Source: Sphingomonas sp. IC-56
GTDB taxonomy: Bacteria > Pseudomonadota > Alphaproteobacteria > Sphingomonadales > Sphingomonadaceae
Direction: 5' to 3'
Assembly (NCBI RefSeq): GCF_021043375.1
Contig: NZ_JAJNDV010000008.1
Coordinates: 139,573-173,471, forward strand
DNA length: 33,899 nucleotides
The translations under genes were made by a program, and so were the position numbers. This document shows, in pieces, positions 24,838 through 32,088 of this stretch (positions are counted from its first letter, which is position 1; each line of letters starts with the position of its first letter). The notes under the pieces were generated by a model. It saw only the letters and a list, made by a program, of their open reading frames with translations. It searched no databases and was not told where the DNA came from.

Positions 24838-26082
24838 ATGCAGAGCACAGACAGCGCCGCGCCAGCCGTCGACTATTCGCGGGTTTTCAACCAGGCGATC
24901 GACAGACTTCATGCCGAAGGGCGCTACCGGGTGTTTATCGACATCCTGCGCAACAAGGGCATGTTCCCGAACGCGCGCTGTTTTGCCGGCCATAACGGCC
25001 CCAAGCCGATCACCGTCTGGTGCTCGAACGATTACCTGGCGATGGGGCAGCACCCCAAGGTTGTCGCGGCGATGGAGGAAGCGCTGCACGACGTCGGCGC
25101 GGGCTCGGGAGGCACCCGCAACATCGGCGGCAACACCCATTACCATATCGAGCTGGAGCATGAGCTCGCCGACCTTCATGGCAAGGAAGGCGCGCTGCTG
25201 TTCACCAGCGGCTATGTCTCGAACGAGGCGACGCTCTCCACGCTCGCCAAGATCATGCCCGGCTGCATCATCTATTCGGACGAGCTGAACCACGCCTCGA
25301 TGATCGCCGGCATCCGCAATGCGGGCTGCGAAAAGCGGGTGTTCCGCCACAATGACCTGGCGCACCTGGAAGAGCTGCTGGCCGGCGACGATCCGAGCGT
25401 GCCCAAGCTGATCGCGTTCGAGAGCGTCTATTCGATGGACGCCGACATCGCGCCGATCGCCGAGATCTGCGACCTGGCCGACAAGTACAACGCGCTGACC
25501 TATCTCGACGAGGTCCATGCCGTGGGCATGTACGGCGCGCGCGGCGGCGGCATTTCCGAACGCGACGGCGTGGCCGACCGGCTGACCATCATCGAAGGCA
25601 CACTGGGCAAGGCGTTCGGCGTGATGGGCGGGTACATCACCGCCGACCAGGTCATCATCGACGTGATCCGCAGCTATGCGCCGGGCTTCATCTTCACCAC
25701 CTCGCTCTCGCCGGTGCTGGTTGCCGGCGCGCTGGCCAGCGTGAAGCATCTGAAAGGCTCGACCGACGAGCGTGAGGGGCAGCAGGCTGCCGCGGCACGG
25801 CTCAAGGCGCTGATGGCGGAAGCCGGGCTGCCGGTGATGCCTTCGACCACGCACATCGTGCCGTTGATGGTGGGCGATCCGGTCAAGGCCAAGAAGATCA
25901 GCGACGTGCTGCTCGCCGAATATGGCGTGTACGTTCAGCCGATCAATTACCCCACCGTTCCGCGCGGCAGCGAGCGGCTGCGCTTCACCCCCGGGCCCGC
26001 GCACAGCGAAGCGATGATGCGCGAGCTGGTCGATGCGCTAGTCGAGATCTGGGGCCGGTTGGAACTGCGCCGGGCAGCATGA
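24838..26082 (+). CDS. hemA: 5-aminolevulinate synthase
   Basis: The product is 414 aa. It condenses glycine and succinyl-CoA to 5-aminolevulinate, the first step of haem synthesis by the C4 (Shemin) route that marks Alphaproteobacteria. It is a PLP enzyme of the alpha-oxoamine synthase group: Lys258 in GTLGKAFG is the PLP lysine, Asp224 and His227 in DEVHAVG hold the cofactor, and [11 protein letters not shown] (89-99) and SDELNHASM (147-155) are standard. ATG 24838 gives the usual length. The next gene overlaps its stop by four bases (ATGA). Confidence 0.97.
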   Translation: MQSTDSAAPAVDYSRVFNQAIDRLHAEGRYRVFIDILRNKGMFPNARCFAGHNGPKPITVWCSNDYLAMGQHPKVVAAMEEALHDVGAGSGGTRNIGGNTHYHIELEHELADLHGKEGALLFTSGYVSNEATLSTLAKIMPGCIIYSDELNHASMIAGIRNAGCEKRVFRHNDLAHLEELLAGDDPSVPKLIAFESVYSMDADIAPIAEICDLADKYNALTYLDEVHAVGMYGARGGGISERDGVADRLTIIEGTLGKAFGVMGGYITADQVIIDVIRSYAPGFIFTTSLSPVLVAGALASVKHLKGSTDEREGQQAAAARLKALMAEAGLPVMPSTTHIVPLMVGDPVKAKKISDVLLAEYGVYVQPINYPTVPRGSERLRFTPGPAHSEAMMRELVDALVEIWGRLELRRAA

Positions 26083-26510
26083 GCGACGGCGGCCCTGATG
26101 CCGATGGCTGGCTGTTCCTGACCAGCGCGGCGGGCGAAACTCCGGTCGTAGTGCGGGTACGTGCCCGGCCGCCGAGCGATGCCGAGCGCGAGGAGAACCC
26201 CAATCTGGTGGTGATTCGCTGGCCGTTCGACGGCGAGGACGGCGCCTTCCCCGACGAAGACCTGCTCACCGACATGGCCGCGTTCGAAGAACAGCTCTTC
26301 GCCGCCATGGATCATGACGGCTGGGGCACCGGGGTTGCTGTCCTTACCGCCAGCGGCGCGCGGGAATGGCGCATCTACACGCAGGACTTCGAGCGCTTTC
26401 AGGACGGGCTCAACGAAGCCCTGGTCGGCGCGGCGCCCTATCCGCTCGAGTTCGCAACCTTCGAGGATCCCGACTGGACCGCGTACACCGAACTGACGCC
26501 TGACGCCTGA
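26079..26510 (+). CDS. DUF695-like protein co-translated with hemA
   Basis: The product is 143 aa, acidic and cytoplasmic, with no signal or membrane segment. The pattern (N-terminal strand, then the NLVVIRWPF block, D..L...M..FE..L with a C-terminal strand-helix part) resembles the DUF695 family of unknown function, whose members often contain such a WPF-type strand and a helix ending in the F-E-x-x-L pattern. The start ATG overlaps the hemA stop (ATGA), so its expression should be tied to haem synthesis. A direct role in that pathway is only suggested by the coupling. Confidence 0.7.
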   Translation: MSDGGPDADGWLFLTSAAGETPVVVRVRARPPSDAEREENPNLVVIRWPFDGEDGAFPDEDLLTDMAAFEEQLFAAMDHDGWGTGVAVLTASGAREWRIYTQDFERFQDGLNEALVGAAPYPLEFATFEDPDWTAYTELTPDA

Positions 26511-26557
26511 CGCCGCGTAAGGGCGCCAGCCGGACCGATGTCGTGCAGACGGCTGCC

Positions 26558-26580
26558 GCGGAGTGGCCAAGCCGCTCCGC
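26558..26580. terminator. Hairpin between convergent DUF695-like and lipoprotein genes
   Basis: A 9-bp stem (GCGGAGTGG/CCGCTCCGC, one G-T pair) with a 5-base loop lies in the 81-base gap between the two gene ends. It has no T-run, so it resembles the hairpins found between other convergent genes here more than a classical terminator. Confidence 0.45.
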
Positions 26581-26591
26581 AAGCTGCCGGA

Positions 26592-26873
26592 TCAGCGGGT
26601 CTCGTTTTCCACTGCGTCGCCGACGCGGTCGGCACGCTGGCCTACGTCGTCCGCGGCATTGCCGATTTCGTCGCCTGCATCGTCGGCCACGTTGCTGATC
26701 GCGGCACCGGCATCGGCCGCGGCATTCTCCGCCACGTCGCTGGCGTCCGAAGCGACATTGCCGATCGCGTCGCCGGCCTGTTCCAGCGAGTTCTGCAGAT
26801 TGTCGTCGGACGACTGCGAGCATGCCCCCAGGATCAGCAGCGCGGGGGCGAGGGCGAAAATCTGTCTGCGCAT
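26592..26873 (-). CDS. Lipoprotein with 11-residue repeats
   Basis: The product is 93 aa. The signal peptide ends in the lipobox LGAC (Cys18), so the mature protein is lipid-anchored. From residue 33 to 87 there are five tandem 11-residue units of the type A-G-D-x-I-G-N-V-A-D-D, with hydrophobic residues in fixed places and Asp/Asn in between. This 11-mer pattern is that of group 3 LEA-like amphipathic helices. It has no other domain. It is divergent from rpiB by 49 bases. The repeats are low-complexity, so the function cannot be read off; a stress or envelope-spacing role is inference. A second protein of this style is at 31503-31772. Confidence 0.8.
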   Translation of the reverse strand: MRRQIFALAPALLILGACSQSSDDNLQNSLEQAGDAIGNVASDASDVAENAAADAGAAISNVADDAGDEIGNAADDVGQRADRVGDAVENETR

Positions 26874-26922
26874 CTATCTCTCCAACTAGCCATGACGGCC
26901 ACTCCGGCGTAGGAGCGCGCGC

Positions 26923-27369
26923 ATGTCGCGCCGCATCGCTATCGCCTCGGATCATGCCGCCTTTGCCATGAAGGCAGAACTCGCAGAATGGTTGCGTAAT
27001 GAAGGGTGGCTGGTGGCCGATCTTGGTCCCGCCAACGCCGACAGCGTCGATTATCCCGATTATGGCTACCGCATGGCCAGCGCGGTCGCCTCTGGCGAGG
27101 CGGATTTCGGTATCGCGTTGTGCGGATCGGGCATCGGCATCTCGATCGCCGTGAACCGCAATCCTGCTGCCCGCTGCGCCCTGGTGTCGGAGCCACTGTC
27201 CGCGTCGCTCGCCCGTCAGCACAACGACGCCAATGTCATCGCGCTTGGTGCGCGCCTGATCGGCGTCGAAATGGCCAAGGCCTGCATCTCCGCTTTCCTG
27301 TCCACCGACTTTCTCGGCGACCGCCACCAGCGCCGCGTCGAGAAGCTGAGCAACCCGCAAGGAGCCTGA
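26923..27369 (+). CDS. rpiB: Ribose-5-phosphate isomerase B
   Basis: The product is 148 aa of the RpiB/LacA family. It interconverts ribose 5-phosphate and ribulose 5-phosphate in the pentose phosphate pathway. SDHA at 9-12 binds phosphate, Cys67 in [11 protein letters not shown] is the catalytic base, and His100 with Asn101 (RQHNDANV) is conserved. ATG 26923 follows TAGGAG by 7-8 bases. It is the first gene of a tight run rpiB-glyA-nrdR-trmJ; glyA begins two bases after its stop. Confidence 0.95.
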   Translation: MSRRIAIASDHAAFAMKAELAEWLRNEGWLVADLGPANADSVDYPDYGYRMASAVASGEADFGIALCGSGIGISIAVNRNPAARCALVSEPLSASLARQHNDANVIALGARLIGVEMAKACISAFLSTDFLGDRHQRRVEKLSNPQGA

Positions 27370-27371
27370 CC

Positions 27372-28682
27372 ATGAGCACCAACCCGCAAACGGCAGGGCT
27401 CCAGCCCGATGGTTTCTTCACCAAGACGCTCGCCGATGTCGACCCGGCGGTCTTTGCCGGCGTCCACCACGAGCTTGAGCGCGAGCAGTACCAGATCGAG
27501 CTGATCGCCAGCGAGAACATCGTCTCCAAGGCCGTGCTCGAAGCGCAGGGCAGCGTCTTCACCAACAAGTACGCCGAAGGCTATCCGGGCAAGCGCTATT
27601 ATCAGGGCTGCCACCCGTCCGACGAAGTCGAGAGCCTTGCGATCGACCGCGCGAAGCAGCTGTTCGGCTGCGGCTTCGTGAACGTTCAGCCCCATTCGGG
27701 CGCGCAGGCGAACGGCGCAGTGATGCTGGCGCTGGCCAAGCCCGGCGACACGATCCTCGGCCTCAGCCTCGATGCCGGCGGCCACCTGACCCACGGCGCG
27801 CGCGCGGCGATGAGTGGCAAGTGGTTCAACGCAGTCCAGTACGGCGTGCGCGAGGAAGACCATCTGATCGACTTCGACCAGGTCGAGGCGCTCGCCAAGG
27901 AGCATAGCCCCAAGATCCTGATCGCGGGCGGCTCGGCCTATCCGCGCCACATCGACTTTGCCCGCTTCCGTGCGATTGCGGACGAAGTCGGCGCGATCTT
28001 CATGGTCGACATGGCGCACTTCGCCGGCCTGGTCGCGGGCGGCGTGCACCCCTCGCCCTTCGGCCACGCGCATGTGGTGACCACCACCACCCACAAGACG
28101 CTCCGCGGCCCTCGCGGCGGCATGATCATGACCGATGACGAGGCGATCGCGAAGAAGATCAACTCGGCGGTCTTCCCCGGTCTTCAGGGCGGCCCGCTGA
28201 TGCACGTGATCGCCGCCAAGGCAGTCGCGTTCGGCGAAGCGCTCCAGCCCGACTTCAAGAGCTACGCCGCCGCGGTGGTCGAGAACGCCAAGGTGCTGGC
28301 AGCGACGCTCAAGGAGCGCGGCGCCAACCTGGTCTCCGGCGGCACCGACACGCACCTGGCACTGGTCGACCTCACCCCGCTGGGCGTCACCGGCCGCGAC
28401 GCGGACGAGGCGCTCGAGCGTGCCGGCATCACCTGCAACAAGAACGGCATCCCCAACGATCCGCTGCCGCCGGTCAAGACCAGCGGCATCCGCGTCGGCT
28501 CGCCGGCCGGCACCACCCGCGGCTTCGGCACGGGCGAGTTCCGCGAGATCGGCAATCTGGTCGCCGACGTGCTCGACGGTCTGCGCAACAAGGGCGAAGC
28601 CGGCGACGCCGCAGTGGAAGCCGACGTCAAGGCCCGCGTCCGCGCGCTGTGCGAGCGCTTCCCCATCTATCCGGGGATGTAA
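27372..28682 (+). CDS. glyA: Serine hydroxymethyltransferase
   Basis: The product is 436 aa. It moves the serine hydroxymethyl group to tetrahydrofolate, giving glycine and 5,10-methylene-tetrahydrofolate, the main one-carbon source. The PLP lysine is Lys242 in [28 protein letters not shown] (67-80), the PHSGAQAN block (107-114) and [10 protein letters not shown] (211-220) are standard family signatures. ATG 27372 has AAGGAG 7 bases upstream, inside the rpiB end. Its TAA stop overlaps the nrdR ATG (TAATG). The link with rpiB gives pentose and one-carbon precursors for nucleotides in one transcript. Confidence 0.98.
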   Translation: MSTNPQTAGLQPDGFFTKTLADVDPAVFAGVHHELEREQYQIELIASENIVSKAVLEAQGSVFTNKYAEGYPGKRYYQGCHPSDEVESLAIDRAKQLFGCGFVNVQPHSGAQANGAVMLALAKPGDTILGLSLDAGGHLTHGARAAMSGKWFNAVQYGVREEDHLIDFDQVEALAKEHSPKILIAGGSAYPRHIDFARFRAIADEVGAIFMVDMAHFAGLVAGGVHPSPFGHAHVVTTTTHKTLRGPRGGMIMTDDEAIAKKINSAVFPGLQGGPLMHVIAAKAVAFGEALQPDFKSYAAAVVENAKVLAATLKERGANLVSGGTDTHLALVDLTPLGVTGRDADEALERAGITCNKNGIPNDPLPPVKTSGIRVGSPAGTTRGFGTGEFREIGNLVADVLDGLRNKGEAGDAAVEADVKARVRALCERFPIYPGM

Positions 28683-29143
28683 TGCGCTGCCCGTTCTGCG
28701 CCAATGAAGACAGCCAGGTAAAGGACAGCCGCCCCACCGAAGACGGGGCGGCCATCCGCCGGCGGCGCCAGTGCGAGGCCTGCGCCGCGCGCTTCACCAC
28801 GTTCGAACGCATCCAGCTGCGCGACCTGACCGTGCTCAAGAGCGGCGAGCGGCGCGAACCGTTCGAGCGTGACAAGCTGCTGCGCTCGGTCGCCACTGCC
28901 TGCCGCAAGCGCCCCATCGCTGCGGTGCAGATCGAGAAGCTGGTGTCCGGCATCCAGCGCCAGCTCGAGACGCTGGGCGACACCGACATCCCCTCCCAGC
29001 GCATCGGCGAAATGGTGATGGACGGATTGAAGGGCCTGGACTCGGTCGCCTATATCCGCTTCGCCAGCGTGTATAAGGACTTCCGCGAAGCCAAGGACTT
29101 CGAGGAGTTCGCCGGCAGCGTCAACGAAGTCGCCAAGCCATGA
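28682..29143 (+). CDS. nrdR: Transcriptional repressor NrdR
   Basis: The product is 153 aa, the usual size. It represses ribonucleotide reductase genes when dATP is bound. The N-terminal zinc ribbon uses Cys3, Cys6, Cys31 and Cys34 (CPFC and CEAC), and an ATP-cone follows from ~46 to ~136. The start ATG overlaps the glyA stop by one base and its end overlaps trmJ by four. In many alphaproteobacteria nrdR follows glyA and precedes riboflavin genes; here trmJ takes that place. No NrdR box was identified in the window. Confidence 0.97.
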   Translation: MRCPFCANEDSQVKDSRPTEDGAAIRRRRQCEACAARFTTFERIQLRDLTVLKSGERREPFERDKLLRSVATACRKRPIAAVQIEKLVSGIQRQLETLGDTDIPSQRIGEMVMDGLKGLDSVAYIRFASVYKDFREAKDFEEFAGSVNEVAKP

Positions 29144-29874
29144 ACCCGGTCATCGTCCTCGTCCGCCCGCAACTGGGCGAGAATATTGGCAAGGCCGCGC
29201 GCGCCATGCTGAACTTCGGCCTTGTCGAGATGCGGCTGGTCAGCCCCCGCGACGGCTGGCCCAACCCCAGCGCCGGCCCGGCAGCCAGCGGCGCCGACAT
29301 CGTGCTGGAAAAGGCGCAGGTGTTCGAAACCGTCGCCGATGCGGTGGCCGACTGCGCGCATGTCTATGCCACTACGGTACGCAAGCGCGGCATCACCAAG
29401 CCGGTGGTTACGCCCGAAGTCGCCGCAGGCGACATCCGCGCGGCGCAGGGCCGTGCGGCGATCCTGTTCGGTCCGGAACGCTCAGGCCTCGAAACCGACG
29501 ACGTCGCGCTCGCCCGCACGATCATCACCGTGCCGATCAACCCGGAATTCGGCTCGCTCAACCTCGCCCAGGCCGTGATCCTGGTCGCCTATGAATGGTC
29601 CAAGGGCGCCGCACTCGAAAGCCCACCCGCCGTCGACCTCGACCCGCCGGCTCCCCAGGAGGAACTGGAGGGCATGATCGAGCAGCTCGACGCGATGCTG
29701 GCGGACAGCGGCTATTACTTCCCCCCCGATCGCACCCCGACCACCCGCCGCACGCTGCGCACCATGCTAACCAAGCCGGGCTGGTCGAGCCAGGAAATGC
29801 GGACCTTCCGCGGCGTGCTCTCAGCCCTTAACGGCCGCAAGCAACATCGTAGCAACGGTGACAAACAAGGCTGA
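29140..29874 (+). CDS. trmJ: TrmJ-type tRNA/rRNA 2'-O-methyltransferase
   Basis: The product is 244 aa of the SPOUT/TrmH group 1. It has the three knot motifs: [13 protein letters not shown] (15-27), LFGPERSGL (109-117) and [15 protein letters not shown] (139-153). E. coli TrmJ methylates the 2'-OH of tRNA position 32; the same is inferred here. The C-terminal ~80 residues are a helical extension with the LEGMIEQLD and Y-Y-F-P-P-D blocks common in TrmJ. It overlaps nrdR by four bases (ATGA) and ends the operon. Confidence 0.92.
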   Translation: MNPVIVLVRPQLGENIGKAARAMLNFGLVEMRLVSPRDGWPNPSAGPAASGADIVLEKAQVFETVADAVADCAHVYATTVRKRGITKPVVTPEVAAGDIRAAQGRAAILFGPERSGLETDDVALARTIITVPINPEFGSLNLAQAVILVAYEWSKGAALESPPAVDLDPPAPQEELEGMIEQLDAMLADSGYYFPPDRTPTTRRTLRTMLTKPGWSSQEMRTFRGVLSALNGRKQHRSNGDKQG

Positions 29875-29942
29875 TTAGCTCTTCCACGCCAAGGCAGATG
29901 GGATATGCTCATCGTGTCGTCAGACTTGAGGGAAGTCTCCAG

Positions 29943-30185
29943 ATGCGTAGCCTTGTACTTGTCGCGCTTTTAACTGCCACTCTGCCTGCTGCGGCACAGG
30001 AAAAGCCGCAGTCTTCCGATACAGCGGCAAAGGCGGAGAAAAAGGTCTGCCGCAATATGGCGAACACCGGTTCGCGCCTGCAGAAGCGCGAATGCCATAC
30101 CGCATCAGAATGGACGGCGATCGAGGCGCGGAATGCCGAGGAAAATCTACTCGCCCGCAGTCAACGGCAGAATGGCCGGCTCTAA
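29943..30185 (+). CDS. Small secreted two-Cys protein of unknown function
   Basis: The product is 80 aa from ATG 29943, with GAGGGAAG about 7 bases upstream, stronger than the alternative start 15 codons earlier. The signal peptide is MRSLVLVALLTATLPAAAQ. The mature part has two Cys, in KVCRNMANTGSRLQKREC, 15 residues apart, followed by HTASEW. I have seen the C-R-x4-T-G-S-R-x5-R-x-C-x-T-x2-E-W pattern in small exported proteins of sphingomonads, where it recurs; function is unknown. A disulfide between the Cys is likely. It ends 9 bases before the convergent chorismate mutase gene. Confidence 0.7.
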   Translation: MRSLVLVALLTATLPAAAQEKPQSSDTAAKAEKKVCRNMANTGSRLQKRECHTASEWTAIEARNAEENLLARSQRQNGRL

Positions 30186-30194
30186 AGCCTAGCG

Positions 30195-30503
30195 TTACCG
30201 GGCGCTGCGATCGAAGCGGTCCATTTCGTACGCGATCGATGCCTCCACCAGGCACTCCCACATTTCTGCCACGGCATTGTCTGGGATCCCAGCCTCGCCC
30301 GCGTGGCGAACCGCGTTTGCAATCACCTCTGCCTTGCGCGCGTCGTCACGAACCATGCCGCGCTCCGGCTTGATCCGCGCCGCCGCCTCCATGTAGCCGA
30401 AGCGGCGCTTGAGCAGCGCGATCAGTTCGCGGTCGACCGCGTCCACCCCGGCGCGAACTTCGGTCATCGTCTGGCAGGCTTGGGGATCGCGGATGTCGTG
30501 CAT
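30195..30503 (-). CDS. Single-domain AroQ-type chorismate mutase
   Basis: The product is 102 aa, all helical, cytoplasmic. It matches AroQ/PchB enzymes, which rearrange chorismate to prephenate, or in PchB cut isochorismate. By ungapped comparison with remembered PchB active-site positions (Arg14, Arg31, Lys42, Gln90), the residues here are Arg17, Arg34, Lys45 and Glu93. The last is Glu where bacterial AroQ and PchB have Gln, as in the yeast enzyme. ATG 30501-30503 is preceded by GGAG 5 bases away. No other aromatic amino acid gene is near. It is divergent from rpsD. Confidence 0.85.
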   Translation of the reverse strand: MHDIRDPQACQTMTEVRAGVDAVDRELIALLKRRFGYMEAAARIKPERGMVRDDARKAEVIANAVRHAGEAGIPDNAVAEMWECLVEASIAYEMDRFDRSAR

Positions 30504-30540
30504 CGGCGCTCCATGGCGTCCCCCACCAGCGCTGTCCAGC

Positions 30541-30569
30541 TTGACTCACAGCACCTCCACCGGTAACGG
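30541..30569 (+). promoter_or_regulatory. Candidate promoter for rpsD
   Basis: TTGACT (30541-30546), 17 bases, TAACGG (30564-30569). The -35 is one base from consensus and the spacing is ideal; the -10 is modest. Transcription would start near 30576, leaving a leader of about 108 bases before the rpsD ATG. Confidence 0.4.
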
Positions 30570-30612
30570 CCACCGCTTCGCAATGGCCCTGCACCCCGGT
30601 GAAGCGGTGGCC
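30568..30612. promoter_or_regulatory. 12-bp-arm inverted repeat upstream of rpsD
   Basis: GGCCACCGCTTC (30568-30579) and GAAGCGGTGGCC (30601-30612) are perfectly complementary with a 21-base spacer. It lies in the 180-base region between the divergent chorismate mutase and rpsD genes. It could act as DNA operator, or, if transcription starts upstream, as an rpsD leader hairpin for autoregulation by S4. No T-run follows, so it is not a simple terminator. Confidence 0.5.
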
Positions 30613-30683
30613 CTGCCCTCCTTGTGAGACCAGCAGGCGAAACCGGGAACAACGTCGTTAGCATTTGCAATCAAGGATAGAAC

Positions 30684-31298
30684 ATGTCGAAGCGCCATAG
30701 CGCCAAGCACAAGCTCGACCGTCGTCTCGGCGAGAACATCTGGGGCCGTCCCAAGAGCCCGGTCAACAAGCGCGAATACGGCCCCGGCCAGCACGGCCAG
30801 CGCCGCAAGGGCAAGATGTCGGACTTCGGCATCCAGCTGCGCGCCAAGCAGAAGCTCAAGGGCTATTACGGCGACATCACCGAAAAGCAGTTCAAGAAGA
30901 CCTATGAAGAGGCATCGCGCCTGAAGGGCGACACCGGTCAGAACCTGATCGGCCTGCTCGAGCAGCGTCTCGACATGATCGTCTACCGCGCCAAGTTCGC
31001 GCCGACGATCTGGTCGGCCCGCCAGCTGGTCAACCACGGCCACGTCCAGGTCGATGGCGAGAAGTGCAACATCGGTTCGCGCCGCATCAAGCCGGGCCAG
31101 ACTGTGTCGCTGAGCGGCAAGGCGCAGGAAATGGCGCTGGTGCTCGAAGCACAGGCCCTGTCCGAGCGTGACATCCCCGAATATGTCGCACCCGACGGCG
31201 CATCGAAGATCACCTTCAACCGCGTGCCGACCCTCGATGAGGTTCCCTACCCGGTGAAGATGGAGCCGAACCTGGTCGTCGAGTTCTACTCGCGCTAA
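30684..31298 (+). CDS. rpsD: 30S ribosomal protein S4
   Basis: The product is 204 aa, the standard size for S4, a primary assembly protein that binds the 5' domain of 16S rRNA. The N-terminal part (1-93) has the MSKRH start and the [13 protein letters not shown] block (32-44). The S4 RNA-binding domain follows (~94-155) with [15 protein letters not shown] and [22 protein letters not shown]. The C-terminal end is the expected [12 protein letters not shown] 30684 has AGGA 6-7 bases upstream. It stands alone, not in the alpha operon, as is usual in this class, with a good terminator behind it. Confidence 0.98.
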   Translation: MSKRHSAKHKLDRRLGENIWGRPKSPVNKREYGPGQHGQRRKGKMSDFGIQLRAKQKLKGYYGDITEKQFKKTYEEASRLKGDTGQNLIGLLEQRLDMIVYRAKFAPTIWSARQLVNHGHVQVDGEKCNIGSRRIKPGQTVSLSGKAQEMALVLEAQALSERDIPEYVAPDGASKITFNRVPTLDEVPYPVKMEPNLVVEFYSR

Positions 31299-31323
31299 GT
31301 CCAAGCTTCAGCCGAAACACGAG

Positions 31324-31352
31324 AAGGGCGGTCCCGCGGGGCCGCCCTTTTT
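31324..31352 (+). terminator. Rho-independent terminator of rpsD
   Basis: An AAGGGCGG/CCGCCCTT stem (31324-31331 with 31342-31349) closes a GC-rich loop and is followed by a run of five T ending at 31352. It lies 26 bases after the rpsD stop. This is the clearest terminator in the window. Confidence 0.9.
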
Positions 31353-31419
31353 GTTTGCCCCGCCGCGGGCAGGCCAGAGTAGCCGGGCAAGGCATGGCTC
31401 CGGGCCCGCAGCTGCAACG

Positions 31420-31448
31420 AAAAAGGGCGCCCGCAATAGCGGACGCCC
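31420..31448 (-). terminator. Rho-independent terminator of the second repeat lipoprotein
   Basis: A 10-base stem (31425-31434 with 31439-31448, one G-T pair) with an AATA loop is followed, on the minus strand, by TTTTT (31420-31424). It sits about 55 bases beyond the stop of the leftward lipoprotein gene and faces the rpsD terminator. Confidence 0.85.
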
Positions 31449-31502
31449 CTCCAGTTCAGGCTGCCTACGTGCGAACAGCCCGATCTGTCCGCTGAAGCGG
31501 TA

Positions 31503-31772
31503 TCAGATGCCGTTCGACAGGTTGGTGTCGGCGTCATTGGTCCGCATGTCTTCGGCCTGGTTGTCGCCCATCGCGCGGACGGCGTCAGCCTGGTTGTCGA
31601 GGCTGCTCTCGGCGCCGGTGCCTGCGGCGTTGTCGGCGGCGGCTTCGAGATTCTCTGCCGCTGCTTCGGCATTCGCTTCGATGTTGTCGGCAGCCTGCTC
31701 ACGCGGGCTGTTGTTGCAAGCGGAGAGCGCCAGCGAGCCGACCAGTGCGGCGACAGCGAAAATCTTCTTCAT
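31503..31772 (-). CDS. Lipoprotein with degenerate 11-residue repeats
   Basis: The product is 89 aa. The signal peptide ends in the lipobox LSAC (Cys19), so the mature protein is lipid-anchored. The following sequence is rich in Ala, Asn, Glu and Asp, with two 11-residue units starting near residue 27 (AADNIEANAEA, AAENLEAAADN) and two more starting DNQADAVRAMG and DNQAEDMRTND. The layout is like the lipoprotein at 26592-26873, though the two are not close in sequence. ATG 31770-31772 has AAAGGGTG upstream. It has its own terminator. Function is unknown. Confidence 0.8.
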   Translation of the reverse strand: MKKIFAVAALVGSLALSACNNSPREQAADNIEANAEAAAENLEAAADNAAGTGAESSLDNQADAVRAMGDNQAEDMRTNDADTNLSNGI

Positions 31773-32088
31773 GGTGCATCACCCTTTATGTTTGATAGCG
31801 GAAGCGTTCGTAGGGGCGGCGGTGGCATCAATCAACCTTTGTTAAGGTGGCGTGACACGAGCCCAGCGCTTGTGGGGAACTGGCTGGGAAGGAATGGCGA
31901 CCGCCACAATTGCGGTCCTTCTGCTCGATCCTGCCCGGCCAGGGAGGTGTCGCCAAAGGCGACAAGGGATGTAAGCCACGCCCACTCCGCCGCGGCGCCG
32001 CGATTCGCTAGCGCGCCCGATCAAGAGGCTTCCTAGGCGCTTCCACCACTGGCAGACTGCCCCTCCATCCTTCTTGTCAGGAGCCCGC
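31773..32088. other. 316-base gene-free divergent region with two hairpins
   Basis: No convincing gene lies between the starts of the leftward lipoprotein and the M28 peptidase. It holds two short perfect hairpins: GACCGC/GCGGTC (31899-31917, 7-base loop) and TGTCGCC/GGCGACA (31948-31964, AAA loop), and a GGAAC at 31876 without a matching -10. It must contain both promoters, and could hold a small RNA. Confidence 0.5.

Noticed and set aside
31876..31900. GGAAC upstream of the M28 peptidase
   Set aside because: No CGTT-like element at 16 or 17 bases.
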